Below are positions 1 to 7,812 of a stretch of 27,959 nt of DNA, piece by piece. The stretch spans positions 1 through 27,959 of the forward strand of contig JBBQRO010000036.1 of NCBI GenBank assembly GCA_038214685.1, written 5' to 3'. Origin of the DNA: CADCTB01 sp038214685. GTDB taxonomy: Bacteria; Actinomycetota; Acidimicrobiia; Acidimicrobiales; AC-14. Below the pieces are notes generated by a model. The model did no database searches. It saw nothing but the letters and a program-made list of their open reading frames with translations, and was not told the DNA's origin. How positions within the stretch are numbered: position 1 is the stretch's first letter; each line of letters starts with the position of its first letter. Made by a program: the position numbers and the translations under genes.

Positions 1-137
1 GTGGCGCAGACCAACCGTTCGAGCTGGCGGTGCAGGGCGACCAGCGTCTCCCCGTCACCCAGCACCACCGGGTCGAGCGCGCAGAGCGCATCGACGGCCG
101 CGGCAAGTTCAGTTGTGCAATCGACAGCAAGAGCCAC
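1..137 (-). CDS. DUF222/HNH (13E12-repeat type) endonuclease-like protein, N-terminal fragment
   Basis: Only the first 45 codons are in the window; the gene continues past its left edge. The peptide contains ELAAAVDALCALDP followed by ETLVALHRQLERL, which resembles the start of actinobacterial DUF222 proteins that usually end in an HNH nuclease domain (family recognised from memory). The HNH part is not visible, so nuclease function is inferred. I chose the GTG at 137 because a GAGGGAG ribosome-binding site lies about 9 bases upstream. The gene is preceded by a strong-looking promoter with an embedded LexA box, which fits published reports that several mycobacterial 13E12-family genes belong to the SOS regulon. 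Confidence 0.65.
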   Translation of the reverse strand, partial: MALAVDCTTELAAAVDALCALDPVVLGDGETLVALHRQLERLVCA

Positions 138-187
138 AACAACCAGCTCCCTCGACGAGGGGCCTGACCTGGGGGGAAGGTAGACAC

Positions 188-216
188 AGCGTAGCCGAAC
201 AGGTGTTCGCTGTCAA
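188..216 (-). promoter_or_regulatory. sigma70-type promoter of the DUF222/HNH gene
   Basis: On the minus strand, TTGACA (216 to 211) is separated by exactly 17 bases from TACGCT (193 to 188), so both boxes are close to consensus with ideal spacing. Transcription would begin near 181, leaving a leader of about 44 bases with an SD sequence. The spacer holds a LexA box. Confidence 0.65.
196..209. promoter_or_regulatory. LexA-binding site (SOS box)
   Basis: The sequence CGAACAGGTGTTCG is a perfect match to the Gram-positive/actinobacterial consensus CGAAC-N4-GTTCG, including the purine/pyrimidine pattern of the centre. It lies between the -35 and -10 boxes of the DUF222/HNH promoter, where bound LexA would block RNA polymerase. 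Confidence 0.8.
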
Positions 217-405
217 GTGCAACTCTGAGAGGCACGATCCTGCCGATCGATCGCCCCGGGATCGGCGTGCTCGGGATGCGAGCGCCGCACCGGGGTTCGC
301 CGGGTACCGATCGTCGCCCAGATGGAAGCCGACCGCTGGACCCCCTGCGCCCGGTGGCTCACCTTCACTACTTCAAGCGGACGGCCGCGGTGGCGTGATG
401 CTGCG

Positions 406-1074
406 CTAGCTGGGATGGGGAGGCGGGGCGGTCGACGGTCCGACGTGGCCGGCCAGCCACCCGTTCATCGCCGAGCCGTGGCGCCAGAGGTCGACGATTC
501 TCGTCGTGACCTCCGGTGTGCCCAGCCACGGCGCCGGCTCGTAGGACCTCATCACGGCCAGGCTCTTGTGGCGCAGCAGCCCGATGCGGGGATGGTCCCG
601 GGCGTAGCCCCGGGGAGCGGTCTTCAACGAGTGGCCCTCGATCTCCAGCCCCCGGCGGCGCAGGTTGGCGACGACGTCATGCAACTCCCCGCCGGTTTGC
701 TCGTCGTCGACCGCCCCCCGATACCGGGCGAGCTGGTCGTTGGCCATCATCCAGTACCCCGTGGCCACAACCAGGCCCTTGGCCGAGACCTCGACGTAGT
801 AGGCCTCGCCGCCCTGGCCTTCGCCAACGGCGGAGCACCGGGTCTTGTAGGGCGTCTTGTCCTTGCTGAAGCGCACGTCGCGATGCGGCCGGAACACCCG
901 CAGCGGACCGAACTCCTCGGCCACGAGGTCGCTGAGCATATCGAAGGGCGCCTTGACCTCCGCCTCGTAGATCTCCTTGTGGGCGGCCCAGAAAGCCCGG
1001 GTGTTGTCGGCCTCGAGCTCGCGGTAGAAGTCGAGCGCCCCGTCGGACCATCCCCGAAACGGCCTGGCCGTCAC
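406..1074 (-). CDS. DUF2461 family protein
   Basis: The 222-residue protein has the hallmarks of the DUF2461 (TIGR02453) family: an N-terminal FYRELEADNTRAFW stretch, then FRPHRDVRFSKDKTPYKT around residues 60-77, and a GYWMMANDQLARYR segment in the middle. Length is normal for the family, whose biochemical role is not established. It starts with GTG; the GTGA at 1071-1074 overlaps the stop of the upstream GPP34-like gene, implying translational coupling. If the upstream frameshift is real, coupling may be impaired. Confidence 0.85.
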   Translation of the reverse strand: MTARPFRGWSDGALDFYRELEADNTRAFWAAHKEIYEAEVKAPFDMLSDLVAEEFGPLRVFRPHRDVRFSKDKTPYKTRCSAVGEGQGGEAYYVEVSAKGLVVATGYWMMANDQLARYRGAVDDEQTGGELHDVVANLRRRGLEIEGHSLKTAPRGYARDHPRIGLLRHKSLAVMRSYEPAPWLGTPEVTTRIVDLWRHGSAMNGWLAGHVGPSTAPPPHPS

Positions 1075-1768
1075 GTCGCCGTGCCGCTCAGCTCGAGCCG
1101 CTGGCGGCGATGCTGGGGGCGATGGCCGCCGTCGAGGGCCACGGCTGCCGCCTCCTGAATGAGGCGGCGCACCACCGTGCCGAACGGCTCGAGGTCGGAG
1201 CCGTCGGGGGCGTGGTCGATGCGGTTGCGGGCGTGCTTGCGGCCACCCCGGTCAGGGGCGACGATCTCCAGCAGATGCGCTGGACCGGTCATCGAGAGCA
1301 CCAGCGCGGTGCGGGGATCGATGGCGCCATCGGTGGCCGCTGCGGCGTGCAGGTGGGAGACGATGGCGTCGCGTGCGCTCGCGTCGAGGAGGGGCTGACG
1401 GGAATAAGCCCGCCAGTGACCGGGCCCACGATGCCGGCGCGCGCCAGGCCCAACATCGCTGCGTCCCAGGTCGACAGGCCCACGCGCTCCTCGAGGCCGC
1501 GATTCATGTGGGAGAGCACGGCCTTCATCTTCGGGCCCTTCTCAGCCACCACCTGGGCCGCAGCGGCCAGGGTCGGTGACGACAAGGCCCAGTCGTCCAC
1601 GATAGCGAGGCGGTCGGCACGCTCACCGGGGCCGATGGCCCCTTCCAGCAGCAGCTCGGCGACCAGGAGGCCGGCCATACAGGCATTGAGCTGTGCCCTG
1701 TTCCCCAGCCCATGACGGCCGGAGTCGGGGTCGTGGGACACGAGCGCCAGCTCTTCGGCGAGAAGCAT
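1071..1768 (-). pseudogene. GPP34 (Golgi phosphoprotein 3-like) family gene with a frameshift
   Basis: Two overlapping reading frames together make one GPP34-like protein of about 232 residues. The first frame (1768 down to about 1395) begins MLLAEELALVSHDP and includes GRHGLGNRAQLNACMAGLLVAELLLEG. The second frame supplies LLDASARDAIVSHLHAAA, then DPRTALVLSMTGPAHLLEIVAPDRGGRKHARNRI. They join if one base is added to the G4 run at 1391-1394 (a C run on the coding strand). In eukaryotes GOLPH3 binds phosphatidylinositol-4-phosphate; the bacterial members have no settled role. The start follows a TAGCCT-N6-ATG leaderless promoter. A base-calling error in the short homopolymer is as likely as a true pseudogene. 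Confidence 0.75.
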
Positions 1769-1774
1769 CCGGCC

Positions 1775-1780
1775 AGGCTA
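1775..1780 (-). promoter_or_regulatory. -10 box (TAGCCT), leaderless start of the GPP34-like gene
   Basis: On the minus strand TAGCCT is followed by 6 bases and then the ATG at 1768, so the transcript would begin at or next to the start codon. Confidence 0.5.
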
Positions 1781-1834
1781 GCGACGTCATTCCACTCGGC
1801 GATCGTGTGCGCGACGCAGGCCGGCACGGAACCA

Positions 1835-1840
1835 TAGGCT
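1835..1840 (+). promoter_or_regulatory. -10 box (TAGGCT), leaderless start of the dienelactone-hydrolase-like gene
   Basis: TAGGCT is followed by CTCGAA and the ATG at 1847. There is no SD sequence before this start, which fits leaderless initiation. Confidence 0.55.
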
Positions 1841-1846
1841 CTCGAA

Positions 1847-2755
1847 ATGGACCATTTTCAGGAGTACCTCGCCACCGAGGTGGCTCTCGACCACGCAGAC
1901 GGCCAGCTGACCCGGCGGGAGGCACTTCGGCGCATGGGGTTGATGGGCGTCTCCTTGGCGGCGGCATCGGCGCTCCTGGCCGCATGCGGCGGCGATGACG
2001 ACAATCAGGCCAGCACCGCAGGAGGGCAGTCGTCCACGACGGTCGCCACGACCGCCGTCACCCCCACCACGGCCCGACCGGCATCGACTCCCGTCCCGGG
2101 CCAGGACGTGACCTATCCCGGGCCGAACGGCACTCTCATGGGCACCTACGCCGCAGCCGCCAGCCCGAAAGGGGCGGTGGTCGTCGTCCACGAGAACCGG
2201 GGGCTCACCGACAACATCAAGGCGGTGGCCGCCCGGCTGGCCGGCGATGGCTACAGCGCCCTGGCCGTCGACCTCCTGTCGGAGGAGGGCGGCACCGCCA
2301 AGGTGCCGACTGCGGAAGTCAGCGCCGCCCTGAACAGCGCCGGCCCGGGACGGATCAGGCCCGACCTGACCGCCACCGTCGACGAGCTGGTCAAGCGCAA
2401 CCCGTCGGCCAAGGTCGGTCTCATCGGCTTCTGCTTCGGCGGCACGGTGGCGTGGGACTACCTGACCGTCGGCGAGCCCCGCCTGATCGCCGCCGCACCT
2501 TTCTACGGCACGGTCCCGGCCGAGGTCAGCTTCGAGAAGAACAGGGCGGCCGTGCTCGGCGTGTACGGCGAGACCGACACCCGGGTCAACGCCACCCGCG
2601 ACGCAGCGCAGGCTGCGCTGGCCAGGACCACCGTGCCGCAAGAGATCAAGACCTACAACGGCGTGGGGCACGGCTTCTACAGCCGGCTCGACACCGAGCA
2701 GTCCCAGGCGGCCTACTCCGATGTCCTCAACTGGTTCGGGCGCCACCTGCGGTAG
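1847..2755 (+). CDS. exported dienelactone hydrolase family lipoprotein
   Basis: The 302-residue protein has a Tat-like leader (TRREALRRMGLMG, residues 22-34, hydrophobic to 45) ending in the lipobox LAAC (Cys47), then a Thr/Ser/Pro-rich linker to about residue 85. The rest is an alpha/beta hydrolase of the dienelactone hydrolase type: GFCFGG with nucleophile Cys196, acid Asp244 in GETD, and His275 in GVGHGF form the expected Cys-Asp-His triad. VHENRGL at 115-121 matches the family. Such enzymes hydrolyse dienelactone or related esters; the true substrate is unknown. Most characterised members are cytoplasmic, so a lipid-anchored exported form is less usual. It has a leaderless promoter and is followed 47 bases later by the phospholipase-D gene. 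Confidence 0.85.
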   Translation: MDHFQEYLATEVALDHADGQLTRREALRRMGLMGVSLAAASALLAACGGDDDNQASTAGGQSSTTVATTAVTPTTARPASTPVPGQDVTYPGPNGTLMGTYAAAASPKGAVVVVHENRGLTDNIKAVAARLAGDGYSALAVDLLSEEGGTAKVPTAEVSAALNSAGPGRIRPDLTATVDELVKRNPSAKVGLIGFCFGGTVAWDYLTVGEPRLIAAAPFYGTVPAEVSFEKNRAAVLGVYGETDTRVNATRDAAQAALARTTVPQEIKTYNGVGHGFYSRLDTEQSQAAYSDVLNWFGRHLR

Positions 2756-2802
2756 GCGGTGCCCCGGAGCGGCCGGCGTTGCCCGCCTACGCTTGGAGCG
2801 AA

Positions 2803-3972
2803 ATGCCTGGCGATGTGGTCGGACCGATCCGCTATCGGCGGGCGCTCGAAGGGCTGCTGGGCGTGCCGGCCACCGAGGGCAACCGGGTCGACGTGCTGCG
2901 CAACGGCGACCGCATCTTCCCGGCCATGTTCGAGGCCATCGGCGCGGCTACCTCCACCGTCGACTTCCTGACCTTCGTCTATTGGCAGGGCGAAATCGGA
3001 CGCGACATGGCTGAGCTCCTCGCCGAGCGGGCCGCCGCCGGCGTGCGGGTGCGGGTCATCCTCGACGCCCTCGGCGCGTTTAGCATGGACCGGGCGCTGG
3101 TGGACCGCATGGTGGCCGCCGGAGCCCAGGTCGAGTGGTTTCGGCCGGTCAACAAGGCCCGCTTCTGGGACGCCAATCACCGCAGCCACCGAAAGGTCCT
3201 CATCTGCGACGAGGACGTGGCTTTCACCGGGGGCATCGGCATCGCCGATGAGTGGCGGGGCGACGCCAGGGGCCCGGACCAGTGGCGCGACACCCACTTC
3301 CGGATCCGCGGCCCGGCCGTCGACGGGCTGCGGGCCGCGTTCGTGCAGAACTGGGCCGAGACAGGTCGCCCGCTGCTCGACCAGGGCATCGACCGGTTCC
3401 CCGTCCAGCCCGTCGCCGGATCCACGGTGGCCCAGGTGGTGCGGGGCGCGGCCCAGACCGGCTGGAGCGACGTGGCCACCCTGGTGCGGTCCCTGCTGGC
3501 CCTGGCTCAGGAGCGGGTGCGTATCACCACCGCCTACTTCGTGCCCGACGAAGCCACGTGCCGGGCCCTCGCGTCCACCGCCCGCCGGGGCGTCGAGGTC
3601 GACGTCCTGCTGCCCGGCCCCCACGCCGACAAGCGGGTCGTGCAGCTGGCCAGCCAGGCCCAGTACGAGCTTCTGCTCGACGCCGGCGTCCGCCTGTGGT
3701 CCTACCAGGTGAGCATGTTGCACGCCAAGGTCATCACCGTCGACCGCACCGTGGCCAGCGTGGGGTCGGCCAACTTCACCAGCCGCTCCCTGCTGCTCGA
3801 CGACGAGGTGAATGTTGTCGTGTTCGACCCCGACGTCGTGGGCATCCTCGACCAGGACTTCGAGGCCGACCTCGCCGTCTCCGAGCCGGTGGACCCCCGG
3901 ACCTGGCCCGACCGCAGCCTGGCCCAGCGGGCGATGGAGGCGGTGGCCGGCCTCGGGGGCCGGCACATGTAG
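2803..3972 (+). CDS. phospholipase D / cardiolipin synthase family protein
   Basis: The 389-residue protein carries two HKD motifs: His129-x-Lys131-x4-Asp136 in HRKVLICDED, followed by FTGGIGIADEW, and His307-x-Lys309-x4-Asp314 in HAKVITVD, followed by SVGSANFTSRS. Two HKD half-sites in one chain and the FVYWQGEIG strand before the first are typical of cardiolipin synthase-like enzymes, which transfer phosphatidyl groups through a phosphohistidine intermediate. No N-terminal membrane segments are present, unlike E. coli ClsA, so it resembles the ClsB/YbhO type. Its exact substrate cannot be told. I chose ATG 2803 for the GGAG at 2795-2798; the reading frame is open further upstream, but that part overlaps the preceding gene. 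Confidence 0.88.
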   Translation: MPGDVVGPIRYRRALEGLLGVPATEGNRVDVLRNGDRIFPAMFEAIGAATSTVDFLTFVYWQGEIGRDMAELLAERAAAGVRVRVILDALGAFSMDRALVDRMVAAGAQVEWFRPVNKARFWDANHRSHRKVLICDEDVAFTGGIGIADEWRGDARGPDQWRDTHFRIRGPAVDGLRAAFVQNWAETGRPLLDQGIDRFPVQPVAGSTVAQVVRGAAQTGWSDVATLVRSLLALAQERVRITTAYFVPDEATCRALASTARRGVEVDVLLPGPHADKRVVQLASQAQYELLLDAGVRLWSYQVSMLHAKVITVDRTVASVGSANFTSRSLLLDDEVNVVVFDPDVVGILDQDFEADLAVSEPVDPRTWPDRSLAQRAMEAVAGLGGRHM

Positions 3973-3975
3973 GCG

Positions 3976-4425
3976 CTACGTGACGACGAAGGTGCCCGAC
4001 ATCTGGCCGGGGTGGATCTTGCAGTGGAAGGCGAAGGTGCCGGCCTTGAGGGCCCCGACGTTGAGGGTCTTCACCCCTGGGCCGGAGATGAGCTCGGCGT
4101 CGAACAGGGCCTCGCTGGCGCTGTGGCTCTCGAGGATCTGGATGTTGTGCGCCTGCGAGTCCTTGTTGTCGAAGTTGATGGTGAACGGCTGGCTGGCCGG
4201 CGCGGCCAGGCAGTCGGTGTTGAACTTCGTGCCGCTGGCGGTGAGTGACAGGGTGGTGCCGGCCGGCGCGCAGGTCGACGTGGCGTTGCCGGCGTGGTCG
4301 GCCGGGTTGTGGGCGTCGGCCGCAGGCGGGCCCCCGGCCAGGGGGTCGACGACCTCGTCGCCGCCGCCACCGCAGCCGACCAGGAACAGTGCCGACACGG
4401 CTGCGAGAGCAATCAGCCTCTTCAT
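3976..4425 (-). CDS. cupredoxin-domain lipoprotein (blue copper protein)
   Basis: The 149-residue protein has a lipoprotein signal (FLVGC, Cys18), a low-complexity Asp/Ala/His linker and a plastocyanin-like domain from about residue 55. Type 1 copper ligands are visible as His93 (in AHNIQI) and Cys135, His138 and Met142 (in FHCKIHPGQM). It should be an anchored, extracytoplasmic electron carrier. The ATG at 4425 has an AGGAG site 5 bases upstream; longer frames to 4473 lack this. It is divergent from the multicopper oxidase gene, a plausible redox partner, and its 3' end lies 3 bases from the phospholipase-D stop codon (convergent). Confidence 0.87.
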   Translation of the reverse strand: MKRLIALAAVSALFLVGCGGGGDEVVDPLAGGPPAADAHNPADHAGNATSTCAPAGTTLSLTASGTKFNTDCLAAPASQPFTINFDNKDSQAHNIQILESHSASEALFDAELISGPGVKTLNVGALKAGTFAFHCKIHPGQMSGTFVVT

Positions 4426-4471
4426 GCGATCTCCTCTTCGGTGACGGCCGGGTGCTGTGCGCCGCCCTCTC

Positions 4472-4477
4472 ATCTTA
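4472..4477 (-). promoter_or_regulatory. -10 box (TAAGAT) of the cupredoxin gene
   Basis: TAAGAT reads toward the cupredoxin gene about 47 bases before its ATG, leaving a short leader with the AGGAG site. No convincing -35 box was found. Confidence 0.4.
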
Positions 4478-4532
4478 CCGGTCCATGACGTTCGTCGAAC
4501 CTCGGGTCGCCCCTTGCATTCGGCCGAAAGCC

Positions 4533-4548
4533 TCAGGGTTTCCCCTGA
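4533..4548. repeat. inverted repeat upstream of the multicopper oxidase
   Basis: TCAGGG-TTTC-CCCTGA is a perfect 6-bp inverted repeat with a 4-base centre, 33 bases before the first oxidase start. It could be an operator or a small hairpin; I know of no regulator with this exact site. Confidence 0.3.
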
Positions 4549-4581
4549 TGCCGCGGGCCCGCTTCCCCGGGCTCCTATGCG

Positions 4582-6165
4582 ATGCTGGACCCCATGTCGG
4601 CGCCGAACTACTCCCGTCGCCGGTTCCTGGCCCTCGCTGGCGCCGGTTCGGCCACTGTGGCCCTAGCCTCGTGTCGCGGCGAATCCGGACCCGACGCGTC
4701 CCCCGTGCCCGCTTCGGGCCCCGAAGTGATGGCCGCCGAGGAGGCGAGACGCCGCCCCGGGGCGACGGTGAGGGATGTGGCGATCACCGCTGCGCCGCTG
4801 ACGATCGACTTGGGCGGCGGGCTGGAGGTGCCGACGTGGGCCTACGGCGGGGCCGTCCCCGGTTCGGAGATCCGCATCAAGGCCGGCGAGGTCGTGCGGG
4901 CCCGGTTCACCAACCAGTTGCCCGAAGCCACCACCATCCACTGGCACGGCATCAGGCTGCGCAACGACATGGACGGCGTGCCGGGCATGACCCAGGATGT
5001 CGTCGCCCCCCGGGGCACGTTCGACTACGAGTTCACCGCGCCCGACCCCGGCACGTATTGGTTCCACCCCCACGTGGGCCTCCACCTCGACCGCGGCCTG
5101 TACTCGCCCCTGATCGTGGAGGACCCGGCCGAGCCCGGAGCCTACGACCGGGAGTACGTGGTGGTCCTCGACGACTGGACCGACGGCCTGGGCCAGTCAC
5201 CGGAGATGCACCTGGAGGATCTGCGGGCCGGCAGGGGCCCCCACGCCGCCCACCAAGCGGGCGGCGGGCCTCGAAGTGAGTTCTTGAACAGTGCCGGCGG
5301 CGACGTCAGCTACGCCCTGTACCTGTTGAACGGCCGCCGATCGACCGCCCCGGCCGAGTTCGAGGCCCGCAAGGGCGAGCGCATCCGCTTCCGAATCGTC
5401 AACGCCGCCGCGGACACGCCGTTCCGGGTGGCGCTGGGCGGGCACCAGATGACCGTGACCCACACCGACGGGTTCCCCGTGGTGCCGGTGACCGTCGATG
5501 CCCTGATGATCGCCATGGCCGAGCGCTACGACGTGACTGTCACCGTCGCCGGCGACGGTGTCTACCCGCTGGTGGCGGTGGCCGAGGCCAAGGCCGACGA
5601 GGCCATGGCCGTCGTTCGGTCGGGCAGTGGCGACGTGCCCCCGTCGAGCGTCCGGCCCGCCGAGCTCACCGGCCGGATCCTTGAGCGGGCCGACCTGGTG
5701 GCCGCCGAGTCGGTGCGGCTCCCCGCCGGCCGGCCCGACAAGACCTTCAAGGTGGCCCTGGGCGGCGGCGACGCCGGGTACGTGTGGACCCTCAACGGCA
5801 AGCCGCACGGCCAGAACAAGCCCCTCGACGTACGTCAGGGCGAGCGGATTCGGCTCGACTTCACCAACGAAACGACGATGTTCCACCCCATGCACCTGCA
5901 TGGGCACACCTTCCAGGGGATCAGCCCGGGCGGCGCCGCCGGCGCCCGCAAGGACACCACCATCGTCCGCCCCGACGAGAACGTCTCGGTGGAGTTCGTG
6001 GCCGACAACCCCGGGCAGTGGATGATCCACTGCCACAACAACTACCACCAGTCGGGCGGCATGATGCTGACCCTGTCCTATGTCACCGACCGATCCCTGA
6101 GCTCCGGCGAGCGGGCCTCACCCCTCGGGCTGGTGTGCGACTGGTTGTCGCCCAAGGTGGGTTAG
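4582..6165 (+). CDS. Tat-exported multicopper oxidase
   Basis: The 527-residue protein starts with a twin-arginine signal (SRRRFLALAG, residues 11-20) and a possible lipobox ALASC (Cys31). All four copper-binding histidine clusters are present: HWH (120-122), HPH (162-164), HPMHLHGH (435-442) and HCHNNYHQSGGM (483-494), so type 1 and trinuclear sites look intact with Met494 as likely axial ligand. It should couple one-electron oxidation of a substrate (phenols, metal ions or cuprous copper) to oxygen reduction outside the membrane. The cupredoxin lipoprotein divergent from it is a candidate partner. ATG 4594 is an alternative start; neither start has a good SD sequence. Confidence 0.92.
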   Translation: MLDPMSAPNYSRRRFLALAGAGSATVALASCRGESGPDASPVPASGPEVMAAEEARRRPGATVRDVAITAAPLTIDLGGGLEVPTWAYGGAVPGSEIRIKAGEVVRARFTNQLPEATTIHWHGIRLRNDMDGVPGMTQDVVAPRGTFDYEFTAPDPGTYWFHPHVGLHLDRGLYSPLIVEDPAEPGAYDREYVVVLDDWTDGLGQSPEMHLEDLRAGRGPHAAHQAGGGPRSEFLNSAGGDVSYALYLLNGRRSTAPAEFEARKGERIRFRIVNAAADTPFRVALGGHQMTVTHTDGFPVVPVTVDALMIAMAERYDVTVTVAGDGVYPLVAVAEAKADEAMAVVRSGSGDVPPSSVRPAELTGRILERADLVAAESVRLPAGRPDKTFKVALGGGDAGYVWTLNGKPHGQNKPLDVRQGERIRLDFTNETTMFHPMHLHGHTFQGISPGGAAGARKDTTIVRPDENVSVEFVADNPGQWMIHCHNNYHQSGGMMLTLSYVTDRSLSSGERASPLGLVCDWLSPKVG

Positions 6166-6170
6166 CCGTC

Positions 6171-7133
6171 TCAGCCCAGGGTCTCCGCCGCCACCACCGG
6201 GCGAAGCAGCCAGCGCTGGGCTTCGCCGGCGGGATCGGCCCGGCGCCAGGTGGAGATCAGGTCCGGCAGGCGGGCGAGGAGCAGCAGCCGGAACGTGTCG
6301 TGGAGGTCGATCAGCGACCGGCGCAGGAGGACGCCGTCGGCGAAGGCGGTCCGACCCGGATGGGCCACGAGGTGGCGGGCCGCATCCCAGCTGAACATGG
6401 CCCCGGCTCCGTCCTCGCGGATGCGGCGGGCCCGGGTGGGATCCCGGCTGTCGGCCGTCTTAGGGCTCGGCGCCACGCCGGCGGCCACCACGCAGTCACG
6501 GAACCTGGGGTCGTCGCCCAGCCGCCAGGTGCGTTCGATGGCGGGCGGCGCCGGTCCGTAGGAGAGGGCGGTGAAGCGCTCCACCGCCGACCAAAGCAGC
6601 AGGTACGCGCCCTGCAGCCCGTAGAAGCGCCCCCACATGCCTGCCTCGTCGCCGGTCGCGGTGGGAAAGGCGGCGGTGGCATGCTCCAGGGCGGCGCGGC
6701 GCGCCTGCACGAGTCCGTACCGCAGCAGGGGATCGTCGCCCGCCGTCCACGACGAGAACCACTCGTCGGAGCTGCCCCGGTCGGGGTGGCGGCCCCGCAG
6801 CAGGTTGACCCGCCCGGGTCGCCCGTCAACGCGCATCTCAGTCATGTCCCACCGGTAGTGCTGGCGGGGGGCCACCTCACAGACCGTCGTGTAGGCGTCC
6901 TTCTCCCGGCCCGGGGCGAAGGTCAATAGTACCCCGCTGACGCCCACCGTGCCCTCGGCGTCGAGGAGGGGCAGGCCGTCGCGCACCCGCAGCCCGGCGG
7001 CCGCCAGGTGGGTCGCCTCGGTGTGGGCCACGTACCTACCCAGCAGATCGTGGGCGGGCTGGCCGGGCTTGTCCGGTCCGTAGGCGAACATGGGCAGGTC
7101 CAGCCTGGGCGGGGGCTCGAGGAGGTCGGGCAT
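6171..7133 (-). CDS. uncharacterised protein with GGCT/AIG2-like N-terminal part
   Basis: The 320-residue protein opens with LPMFAYGPDKPGQPAHDLLG, resembling the phosphate-loop strand (FVYGTLRPG) of gamma-glutamylcyclotransferase-like folds, and later has REKDAYTTVCEV as in their central strands. Residues from about 140 on (FSSWTAGDDPLLRYGLVQARRAAL, WGRFYGLQGAYLLLWSAVERF, and RRSLIDLHDTFRLLLLARLPDLI) are rich in aromatic and basic residues, look helical, and are not recognised. The assignment to the GGCT fold is tentative and no reaction is proposed. It converges with the multicopper oxidase (5 bases between stops) and diverges from the hemerythrin gene. Confidence 0.7.
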   Translation of the reverse strand: MPDLLEPPPRLDLPMFAYGPDKPGQPAHDLLGRYVAHTEATHLAAAGLRVRDGLPLLDAEGTVGVSGVLLTFAPGREKDAYTTVCEVAPRQHYRWDMTEMRVDGRPGRVNLLRGRHPDRGSSDEWFSSWTAGDDPLLRYGLVQARRAALEHATAAFPTATGDEAGMWGRFYGLQGAYLLLWSAVERFTALSYGPAPPAIERTWRLGDDPRFRDCVVAAGVAPSPKTADSRDPTRARRIREDGAGAMFSWDAARHLVAHPGRTAFADGVLLRRSLIDLHDTFRLLLLARLPDLISTWRRADPAGEAQRWLLRPVVAAETLG

Positions 7134-7245
7134 GGGGGTGCAGAACTACCACGGATGACCCCGACCAGGGCAACGGGGCGTTTGGCCGAACAGGCTGACG
7201 GGCAGGTTCCGCGTGGTTCCGCCCGCCCTCTAGGAGGCCATCGTC

Positions 7246-7746
7246 ATGTCCGATTTCATCGCCCTTCTGACCGAGGACCACCGGCGGGTCGAGGAGCTCT
7301 TCAAGCAGTTCGACGAGACGGGCGATCCTCAGGTGGCGCTCCAGGTCTGTCTGGAGTTGAGCATCCACGCCATGGTCGAAGACGAAATGCTCTACGGGCT
7401 GTACTCGGCCAAGGTCGACAACGCCGGCGCAGCCGCGGCCCGGGCCGAGCACCAGGAGGCCAAGGACCTCATCGTGGTGCTCGAGGGCATGGACCCCGGG
7501 AGCGACGGGTTCGCGGCCACGATGACCCAGCTCAAGGAGTCGGTGATGCACCACGTCCAAGAGGAGGAGAACGTGATGTTCCCCAAGGTCCTGGAGCGCA
7601 TTCCCGACACCGCTGCGTTGCTGGGCCCCGACGTCGCAGCCCGCAGGGTCGAGGTCGAGGCCCAGCTGCGGGCTGACCGGGCCGTGGGCCTGGCCCCGTC
7701 GACCACCAGCCAGGAGCCGACGGCCAGCCCCGAGCCCGGCTTTTAG
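7246..7746 (+). CDS. hemerythrin HHE cation-binding domain protein
   Basis: The 166-residue protein has the two-repeat HHE helix bundle: His12 (LLTEDHRRVEELF), His41 and Glu45 (SIHAMVEDEML), His69 (AEHQEAKDL) and His103 with a following Glu cluster (MHHVQEEENVMFP), the set expected for a carboxylate-bridged di-iron site. Residues after about 150 are a Ser/Thr/Pro tail. Such proteins bind oxygen or nitric oxide or act in iron and oxidative-stress handling; which one applies here is not visible. The start is well supported by AGGAGG at 7232-7237, 8 bases upstream of the ATG. Confidence 0.9.
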   Translation: MSDFIALLTEDHRRVEELFKQFDETGDPQVALQVCLELSIHAMVEDEMLYGLYSAKVDNAGAAAARAEHQEAKDLIVVLEGMDPGSDGFAATMTQLKESVMHHVQEEENVMFPKVLERIPDTAALLGPDVAARRVEVEAQLRADRAVGLAPSTTSQEPTASPEPGF

Positions 7747-7812
7747 CGGGCTGCCCACCCTCAACCCACGCAGACAGAAATGACAAGCTTGTAACTGTCG
7801 CAGGAGCTTGGG

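Noticed and set aside
138..405. Possible plus-strand genes in the gap between the DUF222 and DUF2461 genes
   Set aside because: Apart from the promoter and LexA box at 188-216, nothing shows a convincing start, ribosome-binding site or protein-like composition.
4490..4500. GTTCG-T-CGAAC palindrome before the multicopper oxidase, looking like an SOS box
   Set aside because: The half-sites are in the reverse order (GTTCG...CGAAC) with a 1-base centre; LexA needs CGAAC-N4-GTTCG.
5197..6048. 283-codon open frame antisense to the multicopper oxidase
   Set aside because: Shadow frame; Val/Gly/His repeats arise from antisense reading of GC-rich codons.
7783..7792. ACAAGCTTGT palindrome upstream of nurA as an operator
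   Set aside because: Short, not a LexA box and matching no regulator I know; could be chance.
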